Source of the DNA: Oscillospiraceae bacterium
Lineage (GTDB): Bacteria > Bacillota > Clostridia > Oscillospirales > Oscillospiraceae
Length of the DNA: 64,000 bases
Direction of reading: 5' to 3'
NCBI GenBank assembly: GCA_916988195.3
Contig: CAKASQ030000012.1
Coordinates: 1 to 64,000, forward strand
The notes under the pieces are model-generated. The model was not told the DNA's origin and ran no database searches. It was given only the letters and a program-made list of their open reading frames with translations. Positions 9,401 to 16,901 of this stretch are shown in pieces. Made by a program: the position numbers and the translations under genes. How positions within the stretch are numbered: the first letter of the stretch is position 1; each line of letters begins with the position of its first letter.

Positions 9401-9451
9401 GGGGTGGTAAAACGCCACCCCTTGGTTTCTGTTTCTCTTTGCAAAGAGAAA
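9401..9451. promoter_or_regulatory. Hairpin and 20-bp perfect palindrome in the relaxase leader
   Basis: GGGGTGG at 9401-9407 pairs with CCACCCC at 9415-9421, and a perfect 20-base palindrome (TTTCTCTTTGCAAAGAGAAA, 9432-9451) follows directly. Both lie 30-80 bases upstream of the relaxase start. The palindrome suits a dimeric repressor or the relaxase itself; the hairpin could modulate translation or transcription. The role is inferred from position only. Confidence 0.5.
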
Positions 9452-9680
9452 ATGGGCTGCATTGCTGCCCATATCTGCGATAAAGCTGCCGGTGGCAGGT
9501 TTTCGCAGGCAGGAGGCGGGCAGAGTATCTGCCGGATTGGTGCGACAAGCAGCAATCTCTGCATCAGCAGAAGCGCCGACTGCACAGGGAATGCTGACTT
9601 GCGGCATTTCCTGCCCTCTCTGGAGAAGTGTCCGATGGACAGTTCGTGAAGAGCGCACGAGCCCGACCAACGGAAGGGAT

Positions 9681-9722
9681 ACCACCGCCTGCTTCGCAGG
9701 TGGTGAGTAAGTGCGCCCTTCG
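9681..9722. other. oriT: Probable origin of transfer (oriT) with MobQ-type nick motif
   Basis: An imperfect inverted repeat (ACCACC...CCTGC loop GCAGG TGGT, 9681-9704) is followed three bases later by TAAGTGCGCCCT at 9708-9719. From memory, the RSF1010/R1162 oriT has the same layout: an inverted repeat just before a nick region reading TAAGTGCGCCCT or nearly so. The site lies upstream of a MobA/MobL relaxase gene, the expected place. The exact cleaved bond cannot be decided here. Confidence 0.8.
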
Positions 9723-9729
9723 GGAAAAA

Positions 9730-9755
9730 GAAAAAGCGACCGATAGCCGGTCGCT
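9730..9755 (-). terminator. Terminator of the DUF3847 gene
   Basis: On the minus strand AGCGACCG pairs with CGGTCGCT across a five-base loop, followed by TTTTTCTTTTT. It begins eight bases past the stop codon of the small gene at 9764-9970 and separates it from the oriT region. Confidence 0.85.
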
Positions 9756-9763
9756 CATAAAAA

Positions 9764-9970
9764 TCATCGGATTGGTTTGAATACTTCACACAAAAAATCC
9801 TCCAACTGTTCCAAAGTCATCTGTGTTGTCTGCGGTAATACTTTCTCTAAAATCGCACCTTCCTGAATCAGCCGCCGTGTCCGTGCTTTTCGCTCTTTCT
9901 GCCGGTCACGCATCTCGGCTTCTTCCAATCTGTGCTTCGCCTGTAAAAGCTTCTTTTCATTTTCTGTCAT
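9764..9970 (-). CDS. Small charged helical protein, DUF3847-like
   Basis: The 68-residue protein (starting MTENEKKLLQAKHRLEEAEM) is strongly helical and charged, with an RRLIQEGAILEKVLP segment, and resembles the DUF3847 family common next to relaxase genes in Firmicutes mobile elements. I chose the ATG at 9970, which has AAAGGAAT upstream, rather than an earlier in-frame start. Position beside oriT and the relaxase suggests an accessory mobilization or DNA-binding role, but no function is established. Confidence 0.78.
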   Translation of the reverse strand: MTENEKKLLQAKHRLEEAEMRDRQKERKARTRRLIQEGAILEKVLPQTTQMTLEQLEDFLCEVFKPIR

Positions 9971-10007
9971 AGGTTTTATTCCTTTCTGCCGTATCCGGCT
10001 GAAAACG

Positions 10008-10051
10008 CAAAGAAGGCGGCTCATGAGATTTTATTCTCACAAGTCGCCTTC
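10008..10051 (-). terminator. Hairpin terminator after the serine recombinase
   Basis: A long imperfect stem (GAAGGCG...TCTCA with its complement, 10012-10027 and 10035-10051) is followed on the minus strand by TTTGCG. It begins 12 bases after the recombinase stop codon and lies before the DUF3847 gene. Confidence 0.65.
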
Positions 10052-10062
10052 AGCGTCATTTA

Positions 10063-12144
10063 TTATGCTGTTTTCTGTTCTTGCCCGTTTTCTTTAACAA
10101 GCGGGGTATCAAGCAATACCGGTTCTTTCTCTTTTATTTGCTTCGCAGCATTGCGTTTTTTCTGCATCCTGCGGTTTGCTTCCGTCCTGCAATCATCACA
10201 ACAGTATTTTACATCTTTCCGTGTAGCGGTAAAAGTTTTTCCGCAGTTCTCACAGACACATTCCCGCTTTCGGTTTTCCGCCGCTTCCTGTCGATAAAAT
10301 TTAGTACGGCACTTCGGACTGCAAAACAGAGTATTTGACCGCTTGGATTCAAATTCTTCACCGCAGCATTTACAGATTAGCTGAAATGGCTGACCAACTG
10401 CGTGTTCACCAGCCTTGATTTTTTGGTAGCGTTCCCGACTCTTAATGCGGTGTCTGCGAAGCTTTTCCTGCCGCTTGATTTCTTCCGGTGTCAGCTCCGG
10501 TTCAGGCAGCTCAAATCGTCCGATAAATTTCAGATAAATCTCAACCTCCTGCACCCGATCCCCGTCAATCTTTTCCGGGGCGTGGACAATGATTTTTTCG
10601 ATAAACTCATTGATCATTGGAGTAGTCAGTTCCGAAAAATCGGTGTACTTCTTCGCCAGCGTAAGAAATTGCGCCGCACGGTCAGTATCTTCCTCAAAAG
10701 AGGACAGATGCGATTCTGCATCCAATACAGATGTGACAAGAGCTTTCTGCTCCGCTTCGTATTCTGCAAGCAGAGTATCAAAGCGTTCATCGGTAATGCG
10801 CCCAATGGCAAAAGATTCGTAGAGCTTTTTGATAATGGTATCAAGCTCGGCAATACGCTTACGGTCTTTGTTCAACTTGCGTTTGGTATCCTTTGCGACT
10901 TCCGCCTGTCTGATTTGAGAAGCAGAACGCACCTTTTTCATAAACTCATCCTGATTGGCGATGGCAAAGGTGCTGGCTGTTCGGATGGTTTCCAAAACAA
11001 GCTCTCTGACCGCTTTTGTCCGAATATAGTGACCGCTGCAAGCATGAGTGCGCTTTTGATGTGCCAGCGTGTAGGTGGAGCAATCGTAAAAATCAGAGGG
11101 ATAGGGATTGTTCTCCGTACCGCCTTTGGAACGGTGATTGGTCATTTTCGCTCCGCAGTCAGCACAGAACAGAAGTCCCGTCAGCGGATTGGCTTCGCCA
11201 AGCGTATCGTGGCGTCTCGGTGTCTTTCGCAGTTTCTGTGCAAGCTCCCACATTTCCTTATCTACAATCGCTTCATGGGTGTTCTCAAAGATCAGCCAGT
11301 CCTCCTGCGGATTCATAACTGGATTTTTGTCCTTGTAGGACTGCTTGTGAGAACGGAAGTTGACCGTATGCCCCATATATTCGGGCTTGGAGAGAATCTG
11401 CCCAACGATATAACCACTCCAGTTATAAGGGTTGGGAAATTCCTCTTTGCTTTTCCAAACGCCACGCCCCTGCTTTGCGGCGTAGACCGCAGGAGTTTCC
11501 ACCTTATCGTCATAGAGGATACGGGCGATGTCATAAGGACCGTTTCCCTCGATGGTCAGCCGGAAAATACGGCGGACAACCGCAGCGGCTTCCTCGTCAA
11601 TATACCAACTGTACTTATCACCCGGCATTTTCTTGTAGCCATAAATGGCACAGTTGGTGGTAGGCTTGCCGGATTCGCCTTTCACACGGATCGCTGTTTT
11701 CTGCTTGCGACTCAGATCACGAAGATACCACTCGTTCATAATGTTGAGGAACGGGGCAAACTCATTGCTGTTCTGATCGTCGCTGTCCACGCTGTTGGCA
11801 ATCGCCACAAAGTGAACATGATGCTGACGGAAGAATACCTCCGTGTAAAAGCCTGTTTGCAGATAGTCACGCCCCGCCCTGCTCATATCTTTTACAATGA
11901 CATGAGCAACTTTGCCTGCTTCAATGTCTGCAATAAGCTGTTTCCAAGCGGGACGCTCAAAATTTCCTCCACTCCAACCGTCATCGGTATAGTGCTGACA
12001 GTTCGTATAACCTTTCTGATGGGCATAGCTTTCGAGGTATTTTTTCTGATTGACAATACTGTTGCTATCACCAGTCTGGTCATCATCACGGGACAGCCTT
12101 TCATATAAAGCTGTGATTTTTCCTTCAGTCTGTTTTACGCTCAT
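10063..12144 (-). CDS. Large serine recombinase (TnpX-like) with C-terminal zinc knuckles
   Basis: The 693-residue protein has an N-terminal resolvase domain (ALYERLSRDDDQTGDSNSI; the serine in RLSRDD is the likely nucleophile; RAGRDYLQTG), a Recombinase domain (about 170-290), a zinc-ribbon region (CADCGAKM...), a coiled-coil segment (about 400-470) and two C-terminal CxxC...CxxxC knuckles, one with FCSPKC. It should excise and integrate the surrounding element by serine recombination, usually at GA dinucleotides in the Tn4451 family. It overlaps tnpW by four bases. The double C-terminal knuckle resembles those in two other proteins of this element. Confidence 0.93.
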   Translation of the reverse strand: MSVKQTEGKITALYERLSRDDDQTGDSNSIVNQKKYLESYAHQKGYTNCQHYTDDGWSGGNFERPAWKQLIADIEAGKVAHVIVKDMSRAGRDYLQTGFYTEVFFRQHHVHFVAIANSVDSDDQNSNEFAPFLNIMNEWYLRDLSRKQKTAIRVKGESGKPTTNCAIYGYKKMPGDKYSWYIDEEAAAVVRRIFRLTIEGNGPYDIARILYDDKVETPAVYAAKQGRGVWKSKEEFPNPYNWSGYIVGQILSKPEYMGHTVNFRSHKQSYKDKNPVMNPQEDWLIFENTHEAIVDKEMWELAQKLRKTPRRHDTLGEANPLTGLLFCADCGAKMTNHRSKGGTENNPYPSDFYDCSTYTLAHQKRTHACSGHYIRTKAVRELVLETIRTASTFAIANQDEFMKKVRSASQIRQAEVAKDTKRKLNKDRKRIAELDTIIKKLYESFAIGRITDERFDTLLAEYEAEQKALVTSVLDAESHLSSFEEDTDRAAQFLTLAKKYTDFSELTTPMINEFIEKIIVHAPEKIDGDRVQEVEIYLKFIGRFELPEPELTPEEIKRQEKLRRHRIKSRERYQKIKAGEHAVGQPFQLICKCCGEEFESKRSNTLFCSPKCRTKFYRQEAAENRKRECVCENCGKTFTATRKDVKYCCDDCRTEANRRMQKKRNAAKQIKEKEPVLLDTPLVKENGQEQKTA

Positions 12145-12356
12145 GATGCGCTCCTTTCAGACTGTCGGCTCATTTGTGGTGAATCTATTATACCACAAGT
12201 TCCGCCAGTTGTAACCGCTTCATTGCGAATCATCCGTAAAATTTTATCCTCCATTGTTTCTTTCTCTGTATCGCTGAATACTACTTTAACTTTATAGGTG
12301 GTGCCGCCAATGCGGCGAGTCATATAAGAAAAATTACTGTTCTCGTTTTTTGCCAT
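12141..12356 (-). CDS. tnpW: Transposon-encoded protein TnpW-like
   Basis: The 71-residue protein with NFSYMTRRIGGTTYKVKVVF and a following ETMEDKILRMIRNE helix matches, from memory, the small TnpW proteins encoded next to serine recombinases of the Tn4451 group. Its stop overlaps the recombinase start (ATGA), so both are translated together. It has GGAGGTAACT upstream. Its molecular role is not established; a recombination accessory is a guess. Confidence 0.8.
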   Translation of the reverse strand: MAKNENSNFSYMTRRIGGTTYKVKVVFSDTEKETMEDKILRMIRNEAVTTGGTCGIIDSPQMSRQSERSAS

Positions 12357-12481
12357 AGGCAGTTACCTCCGTGTTGAAATATTCATTGTTTTTTCGTATA
12401 ATAGGTTTAGTTCCGGCATGGTGTAACCATTTGCATGGTTAAAATTGAGCAAAAGGTATTAACACCCTGCCAATGCAGAAA

Positions 12482-12522
12482 TGCCCTCAAAAAGCCTTGC
12501 GGCACAAGGCTTTCCGAGGGCA
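12482..12522 (-). terminator. Long hairpin after the cysteine-rich gene
   Basis: TGCCCTC...AAGCCTTG pairs with CAAGGCTTT...GAGGGCA across a short loop, six bases past the stop of the cysteine-rich gene. There is no long T-run on the minus strand, so it may act as a weak terminator or mRNA 3' stabilizer. Confidence 0.5.
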
Positions 12523-12528
12523 AAAGCG

Positions 12529-12897
12529 TTACATCTGTTGCTGTTTTTCCCGGTACTTACGCACCCGTGCTGCGGTCTGCTTACGGCGAGCTTCTTCGGC
12601 ACAGCGCTGCGAGCAGTACACCCGTTTTCCGTCAGTTGGGAACGGCTTGCCGCACTGTTTGCAATGAGTGGTCGGTGTTTGTGTGAATACGGCTTCCAAC
12701 CCTGCATCTTCCGGCAGGACAGACTTGCGGAAATATCTGCATAGTGCGCTGTTGGTAAAACAGATCCCCAACATTGGACAGTCACAGTCCAATGGCAGGC
12801 AGCCGTACTCTTTGTCGTAGTTGGCACAGAGAGAAGTAACCAGCTTCTTAATCCGCTGCTTCTCCCTGCCCGTCAGCTCACGATAATTGTTTGACAT
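12529..12897 (-). CDS. Cysteine-rich VLP-type protein
   Basis: The 122-residue protein has an N-terminal helical segment (ELTGREKQRIKKLVTSLCAN), a cysteine cluster CLPLDCDCPMLGICFTNSALC, and a C-terminal zinc knuckle (CKQCGKPF...VYCSQRC) with a basic tail. It matches the 'cysteine-rich VLP domain' proteins common in Clostridia conjugative elements. The ATG at 12897 has AAAGGAGG upstream; an earlier in-frame start at 12948 lacks one. It probably binds metal and nucleic acid; its biological role is unknown. Confidence 0.8.
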   Translation of the reverse strand: MSNNYRELTGREKQRIKKLVTSLCANYDKEYGCLPLDCDCPMLGICFTNSALCRYFRKSVLPEDAGLEAVFTQTPTTHCKQCGKPFPTDGKRVYCSQRCAEEARRKQTAARVRKYREKQQQM

Positions 12898-12929
12898 AGG
12901 CGGTTTCCTCCTTTCATTCAGTGTCGAAA

Positions 12930-12958
12930 GTAATCTATTAACAGACAAAATAGATTAC
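12930..12958. promoter_or_regulatory. Inverted repeat between divergent genes
   Basis: GTAATCTATT (12930-12939) and its exact complement AATAGATTAC (12949-12958) are separated by nine bases, between the divergent cysteine-rich and acidic-protein genes. Size and location suit an operator for a dimeric regulator controlling both directions. Confidence 0.45.
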
Positions 12959-13056
12959 CTCCTCACTTATAGGAGAAATACAGGGTACTTAGCGGAACTG
13001 TTTTTACGGAGAATCCAAGAAATTTTCAAAAATATTTTTGAAGGGAGGTGTCTGCG

Positions 13057-13992
13057 GTGTTCGACGATCCCGAACGATATGAACATGACGGCTTTTATGA
13101 AGAAGATACTGACTATGAAGATGAATATGAAACGGACGATTCCGATTACATAGTCGATGACGAAGAAGATGAAAATACCCTTTGGGACGATGAGGAAGAA
13201 GCCGCTGATGATCTTCCTGAAAAGAAGCGAAGGAAGCGGAAGAACCAAGTTGTTCTTGCTGACAATGATACGGATACCGAAGAAACCGAATTATCTGAAC
13301 AAGCCATGTGGCAGATCGCAAAAGAAGAACAGCTCATCGAAGAACTGGAAGCCGACGCCGAGGAACATCCCTTTGAGGATGGTACTGACGAGGAAGAACC
13401 AGAGCGTAAGAAGCTCAAACGAGAACTGCGGGCAGAAGCCCTTGCACGATTGGAGGATTCCGCCAGAACACAACGGGAGTTTGAAAATGTGATTGCATGG
13501 TGGGACAGGCTGGACGCTAATCGGGAGCGCAGGGAACGCTATCACGAACTCAGCCGCAGCGGTGATGATGTTCCGCTTGACTATGGTGCATCTGCAAATG
13601 AACTCTTTTTCCCGGATATGCTAAACGATGTACTGGAAAAGCAGCTCCGAAAGGGAGATTTTCTTGACGCCATTTTTTACTGTCCTTACGACATCCATGA
13701 ACTTGTAACGGAAGAATACCTATCCAAAATCCTTTGGGAATTGAATGAGGATCACAAGGAGCTGCTCTTTCTCTGCGCTGTCCGGCTGTTTAGCTCAACA
13801 AGGATCGCTAAAATACGGAATCAAAGTGACCGGAACATCCGCAAGGTGCGTGGCACAATGCTCAAAAAGATACGAAAAAAGCTGCTTCCTGCACTTTGGG
13901 ATAAGGCAGAAAAGCAGCAGCCAATGACCTTATTGGAAAAAGATTTTTTAGAAGAAAATATGACGGAGATTGATTCTGAAGAAAAGAAATAG
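13057..13992 (+). CDS. Acidic protein with possible C-terminal sigma-region-4-like helix-turn-helix
   Basis: The 311-residue protein has an extremely acidic first third (runs of Asp, Glu and Tyr), a Lys/Arg patch (EKKRRKRKN), a middle domain with a conserved-looking VIAWWDRLDANRERRERYHE stretch, and a C-terminal region (LLFLCAVRLFSSTRIAKIRN...RNIRKVRGTMLKKIRKKL) that looks like a sigma-70 region 4 helix-turn-helix. I use the GTG at 13057 because GGGAGG lies eight bases upstream. It is the first gene of a three-gene rightward run. A transcriptional or replication regulator of the element is plausible; no established function is known to me. Confidence 0.65.
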   Translation: MFDDPERYEHDGFYEEDTDYEDEYETDDSDYIVDDEEDENTLWDDEEEAADDLPEKKRRKRKNQVVLADNDTDTEETELSEQAMWQIAKEEQLIEELEADAEEHPFEDGTDEEEPERKKLKRELRAEALARLEDSARTQREFENVIAWWDRLDANRERRERYHELSRSGDDVPLDYGASANELFFPDMLNDVLEKQLRKGDFLDAIFYCPYDIHELVTEEYLSKILWELNEDHKELLFLCAVRLFSSTRIAKIRNQSDRNIRKVRGTMLKKIRKKLLPALWDKAEKQQPMTLLEKDFLEENMTEIDSEEKK

Positions 13993-14053
13993 TATAATTG
14001 GTAATATAAATTGAAGTTATTTAGGTTACAATACATGACGGAGGGTTTTGTAT

Positions 14054-14965
14054 ATGAAGAACCTTTTTGAACGCACCAGTTCTAACTGGGTGCGGTATAG
14101 TGAATATGAATGGAGGGCGGCAGAGGACGGAACTCTGTATCTCACGCCCACCAAGACGGCGCAACCGAGTATTTATGATCCACTGGCAGAGTATCAGAAA
14201 ATTGTATTGGATGCCATCAACATAGGACGCATGGGTATGAGCAAAAAGCCGGATGCTGAAATTCAGAAGGCTATCCAGCAATTTGCGGTGAAATATGGCT
14301 TGTTTGGACTGATGACTGCGCTGCCTACCACACCAAACTTTATGGAATATGAGGCGGTGTACCTGCCGAAAAATCACTTCATCAAAGAAGAAACTATGTC
14401 CACTGAAAAATATCTGGCACTGTTCTTTCCATTTGACAAATTGGATGTGATCAAGCGTGGTATCGAGTCCATGTGGAACATTCAGAATGACCGTGTTATG
14501 ATGGCACTGGCTTTGACCATGACAGACAAGCCGATGGCTGTCAACATGAGCTTTCAGCGGGAATATGCGGAGCGATATGAATGGATGAAACAGCAGTTCA
14601 TTGACTGGGCGTTTACCTATATCAACAGTTTCCTTTATTATGAGGATTATGATACACTGAACGATGAAACCCGGCAGATGATGCAGCAGAGCATGGCAGC
14701 TTTTGGCGGCATCGCTCCAACCTATCATATAGCTCTTTTGGATAAGCCGACCATCGTTTGGGATTTTCATTCCCTGCTGCTGGGCGTACAGATGATGTTC
14801 AGTTTTATGCTGACAGACAGCGAAAACCCGATTAAGCTTTGCAGGCATTGTACCAAAGCTTTTGTCGCAAGCAGACCAAGTGCTGTATTTTGCAGCCCGC
14901 AGTGCAAGAATAAGCATAATGTTTACAAAAGCAGAGCGAGAAAAAACAGCTCCGATAAGGAATGA
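14054..14965 (+). CDS. Element-encoded protein of unknown function with C-terminal zinc knuckle
   Basis: The 303-residue protein has a long helical body without a recognised enzyme motif and ends with CRHCTKAFVASRPSAVFCSPQC followed by a basic tail, the same type of knuckle as in the recombinase and the cysteine-rich protein of this element. GGAGGG precedes the ATG at 14054. It may belong to a DUF (possibly DUF6076) family seen in Clostridia conjugative elements, but this is from memory. Membership in the same run as the acidic protein and RhuM suggests element-related cargo or regulation. Confidence 0.65.
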   Translation: MKNLFERTSSNWVRYSEYEWRAAEDGTLYLTPTKTAQPSIYDPLAEYQKIVLDAINIGRMGMSKKPDAEIQKAIQQFAVKYGLFGLMTALPTTPNFMEYEAVYLPKNHFIKEETMSTEKYLALFFPFDKLDVIKRGIESMWNIQNDRVMMALALTMTDKPMAVNMSFQREYAERYEWMKQQFIDWAFTYINSFLYYEDYDTLNDETRQMMQQSMAAFGGIAPTYHIALLDKPTIVWDFHSLLLGVQMMFSFMLTDSENPIKLCRHCTKAFVASRPSAVFCSPQCKNKHNVYKSRARKNSSDKE

Positions 14966-14982
14966 TTGGATGGTGATACATA

Positions 14983-16011
14983 ATGGCTGAAAATAAGAAT
15001 ACAAAATTGCAGATCCGAAACAGCACGGTGGATTTTCTTGTATTTACAAAGGATGCCCACGAGGAAGGTATTGAAGTTCGTGTTCAGGATCATGATGTAT
15101 GGCTGACACAAAAAGCGATTGGACAGCTTTTCGATGTAGACAGAAGCGTTGTCACAAAACATTTGAAAAACATCTATGAAAGCGGCGAATTGTCCGAGGA
15201 ATCAACTTGTGCAAATTTTGCACAAGTTGCGGATAACGGAAAAACCTATCAATATAAGTTTTATTCGCTATCTGCCATCATTGCCGTTGGCTACCGTGTC
15301 AACTCCGGCAGGGCAACACAATTCAGGCAATGGGCAACAAAAGTGCTGGATACCTTTGCGAAACAAGGGTATGTTTTAGATAAGAGCAGATTGATTAACG
15401 GTCAAATTTTCGATGAGGATTATTTTGAACACTTAATTTCCGAGATACAAGAGATTCGAGCCAGTGAGCGCCGTTTCTATCAAAAGATTACAGACATCTA
15501 TGCTACTGCCGTCGATTATTCCTTTGATAGCCAAATCACGAAAGATTTCTTTGCGACAGTACAGAATAAGATGCACTATGCCGTTCATGGAAATACCGCA
15601 GCGGAAGTCATTGTAGCAAGAGCAGACCACACAAAAGAACATATGGGATTAACCTCATGGCGCAACGCTCCTGATGGAAAAATCGTAAAAGCAGATGTGT
15701 CGATTGCAAAGAATTACTTATCCAAGGGTGAAATACAGGAGCTTAACGAGATCGTTACGATGTATTTGGACTACGCTACAAGACAGGCACGGCGGCATAT
15801 TCCCATGACGATGGCAGATTGGGCTTCCAAACTGGATGCATTCCTGCAATTCAACGATGCGGAAGTCTTACAAAACAAGGGTAAAGTCACAGCCGCAATC
15901 GCAAAAACCTTTGCGGAAAGTGAATTTGAGCAGTACCGTGTCATTCAAGATCGTCTGTATCAAAGTGATTTTGACCGTCTTGTTGCCAGCACAGAAGAAA
16001 AAAACGACTAA
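14983..16011 (+). CDS. rhuM: RhuM-family protein
   Basis: The 342-residue protein matches the RhuM family throughout: an N-terminal DNA-binding-like segment (VWLTQKAIGQLFDVDRSVVTKHLKNI), FYSLSAIIAVGYRVNS, and the C-terminal LTSWRNAPDGKIVKADVSIAKNYL region. RhuM was named from Salmonella pathogenicity island 3; related proteins travel on many genomic islands and their biochemical role is unclear. It lies 17 bases after the zinc-knuckle gene and has its own terminator. A role in element maintenance, regulation or defence is inference. Confidence 0.88.
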   Translation: MAENKNTKLQIRNSTVDFLVFTKDAHEEGIEVRVQDHDVWLTQKAIGQLFDVDRSVVTKHLKNIYESGELSEESTCANFAQVADNGKTYQYKFYSLSAIIAVGYRVNSGRATQFRQWATKVLDTFAKQGYVLDKSRLINGQIFDEDYFEHLISEIQEIRASERRFYQKITDIYATAVDYSFDSQITKDFFATVQNKMHYAVHGNTAAEVIVARADHTKEHMGLTSWRNAPDGKIVKADVSIAKNYLSKGEIQELNEIVTMYLDYATRQARRHIPMTMADWASKLDAFLQFNDAEVLQNKGKVTAAIAKTFAESEFEQYRVIQDRLYQSDFDRLVASTEEKND

Positions 16012-16017
16012 CAACAG

Positions 16018-16062
16018 AAAATCCCGTTATCAGCCATATCATAGCCGATAACGGGATTTTGT
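16018..16062. terminator. Bidirectional terminator between rhuM and tnpV
   Basis: AAAATCCCGTTATC (16018-16031) pairs perfectly with GATAACGGGATTTT (16047-16060). The A-run on one side and T-run on the other let it stop transcripts from both converging genes. Confidence 0.92.
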
Positions 16063-16434
16063 TTAAGCATATACAAGTTCGGTTAAGATAATTTCCTCCG
16101 CACGGTTGCGGATACTGTTCATATAGCGCACCCATTCCATTTGGTTAGTCGCTTTGAGTGCTTCGGTCACGCCTTCCTGCTTTGCCATAGCGGAAATGAT
16201 GTTTTCAATGCGCTCGTTGCATGCTTGATCGATTTCAGCTAAATGCTTGAACAGCGTTCCCTCCAGCACATAGTTGTTGTAGAGGATCTTACGGTACTCT
16301 TTCAGATAGCTGCGGCGCATACGCCCGTATTTGCCTATCTGATATTCGCCGTCATCCGGCAAAGTAATATTGGGAATGAAATAATCTCCCACTTGACGGT
16401 ATGTACCGCCCATTTCTTCAAAGATAGTTTTCAT
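16063..16434 (-). CDS. tnpV: Transposon-encoded protein TnpV-like
   Basis: The 123-residue protein starting MKTIFEEMGGTYRQVGDYFI, with YGRMRRSYLKEYRKILYNN and TEALKATNQMEWVRYMNSIRNRAEEII, matches TnpV proteins of Tn4451-group elements from memory. The ATG at 16434 has AAAGGAG upstream; an earlier in-frame TTG exists but has no such site. Its function is unknown. It sits at the edge of the element, next to the truncated pcfB. Confidence 0.82.
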   Translation of the reverse strand: MKTIFEEMGGTYRQVGDYFIPNITLPDDGEYQIGKYGRMRRSYLKEYRKILYNNYVLEGTLFKHLAEIDQACNERIENIISAMAKQEGVTEALKATNQMEWVRYMNSIRNRAEEIILTELVYA

Positions 16435-16505
16435 AAAATTCAGCTCCTTTTGCGTTGATTCCCAGCGGTTATAAGGCTTTTTGACTCCTTTCTTACAACT
16501 GCTTT

Positions 16506-16865
16506 TCAATTCACCACAAATGAGCCGCAGTCATCTGCATCTTTAGAACGGACAAAAACAAGAAACCGGGGAGGATCAACGGACTTATCTTTTCTTACGG
16601 CAAAGTCCACGCCATACTTCTTGGCGAGCTTTTCAAAATCACGGATACTCTCTTTGTCGATCTCAACATTCGTAGCACCCTGATTCTGTCCCAAAAGCTG
16701 TTTCACGGATTGCTTTCCATGAACGGCAGGGTCTCGTGCCTTTTTCATCTTCACTTTTTCCCGGTGCTGCAAATACTTGCGGATACCGGCAATGATAGTG
16801 CGCCCCGTCAGCTTGGTTGTGCTGATCGCCAGGTTTACTGTTCTGTTTTCAACTTCTTCCTGCAT
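16506..16865 (-). pseudogene. pcfB: PcfB-family protein, apparently C-terminally truncated
   Basis: The 119 residues match the N-terminal part of PcfB/DUF3801 proteins (QEEVENRTVNLAISTTKLTG; GKQSVKQLLGQNQGATNVE; FEKLAKKYGVDFAVRKDKS). After FVRSKDAD the sequence ends abruptly with DCGSFVVN, whereas family members I recall continue with a DALTAAF-like segment and about 40 more residues. In another frame GACTGCGGCT still reads TAA, which suggests a small deletion and then unrelated sequence. PcfB accompanies the VirD4 coupling protein in conjugative elements; the expected downstream coupling-protein gene is missing here, replaced by the tnpV region. Confidence 0.7.
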
Positions 16866-16901
16866 GATTCATCACCTCCTGCAAGCAGTAGAGTGAACAG
16901 A

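Larger units (their letters stand above)
7600..16520. mobile_element. Tn4451-like integrative mobilizable element (limits approximate)
   Basis: The block combines a large serine recombinase (TnpX type), TnpW, TnpV, a MobA/MobL relaxase with an oriT-like site, and accessory genes; a serine recombinase together with TnpV, TnpW and a Mob gene is the set known from the Tn4451/Tn4453 group. One edge is inferred from the abrupt end of the pcfB reading frame near 16525; the other is guessed just beyond the relaxase stop at 7673. I found no clear terminal inverted repeats, so both ends are uncertain. Confidence 0.55.

Noticed and set aside
9118-9789. Protein frames across the oriT region on both strands
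   Set aside because: They lack ribosome-binding sites and coincide with inverted repeats, the oriT motif and the relaxase start.
10402-12108. 568-codon plus-strand frame opposite the serine recombinase
   Set aside because: It is the antisense shadow of a clearly recognised recombinase and has no domain or start site.
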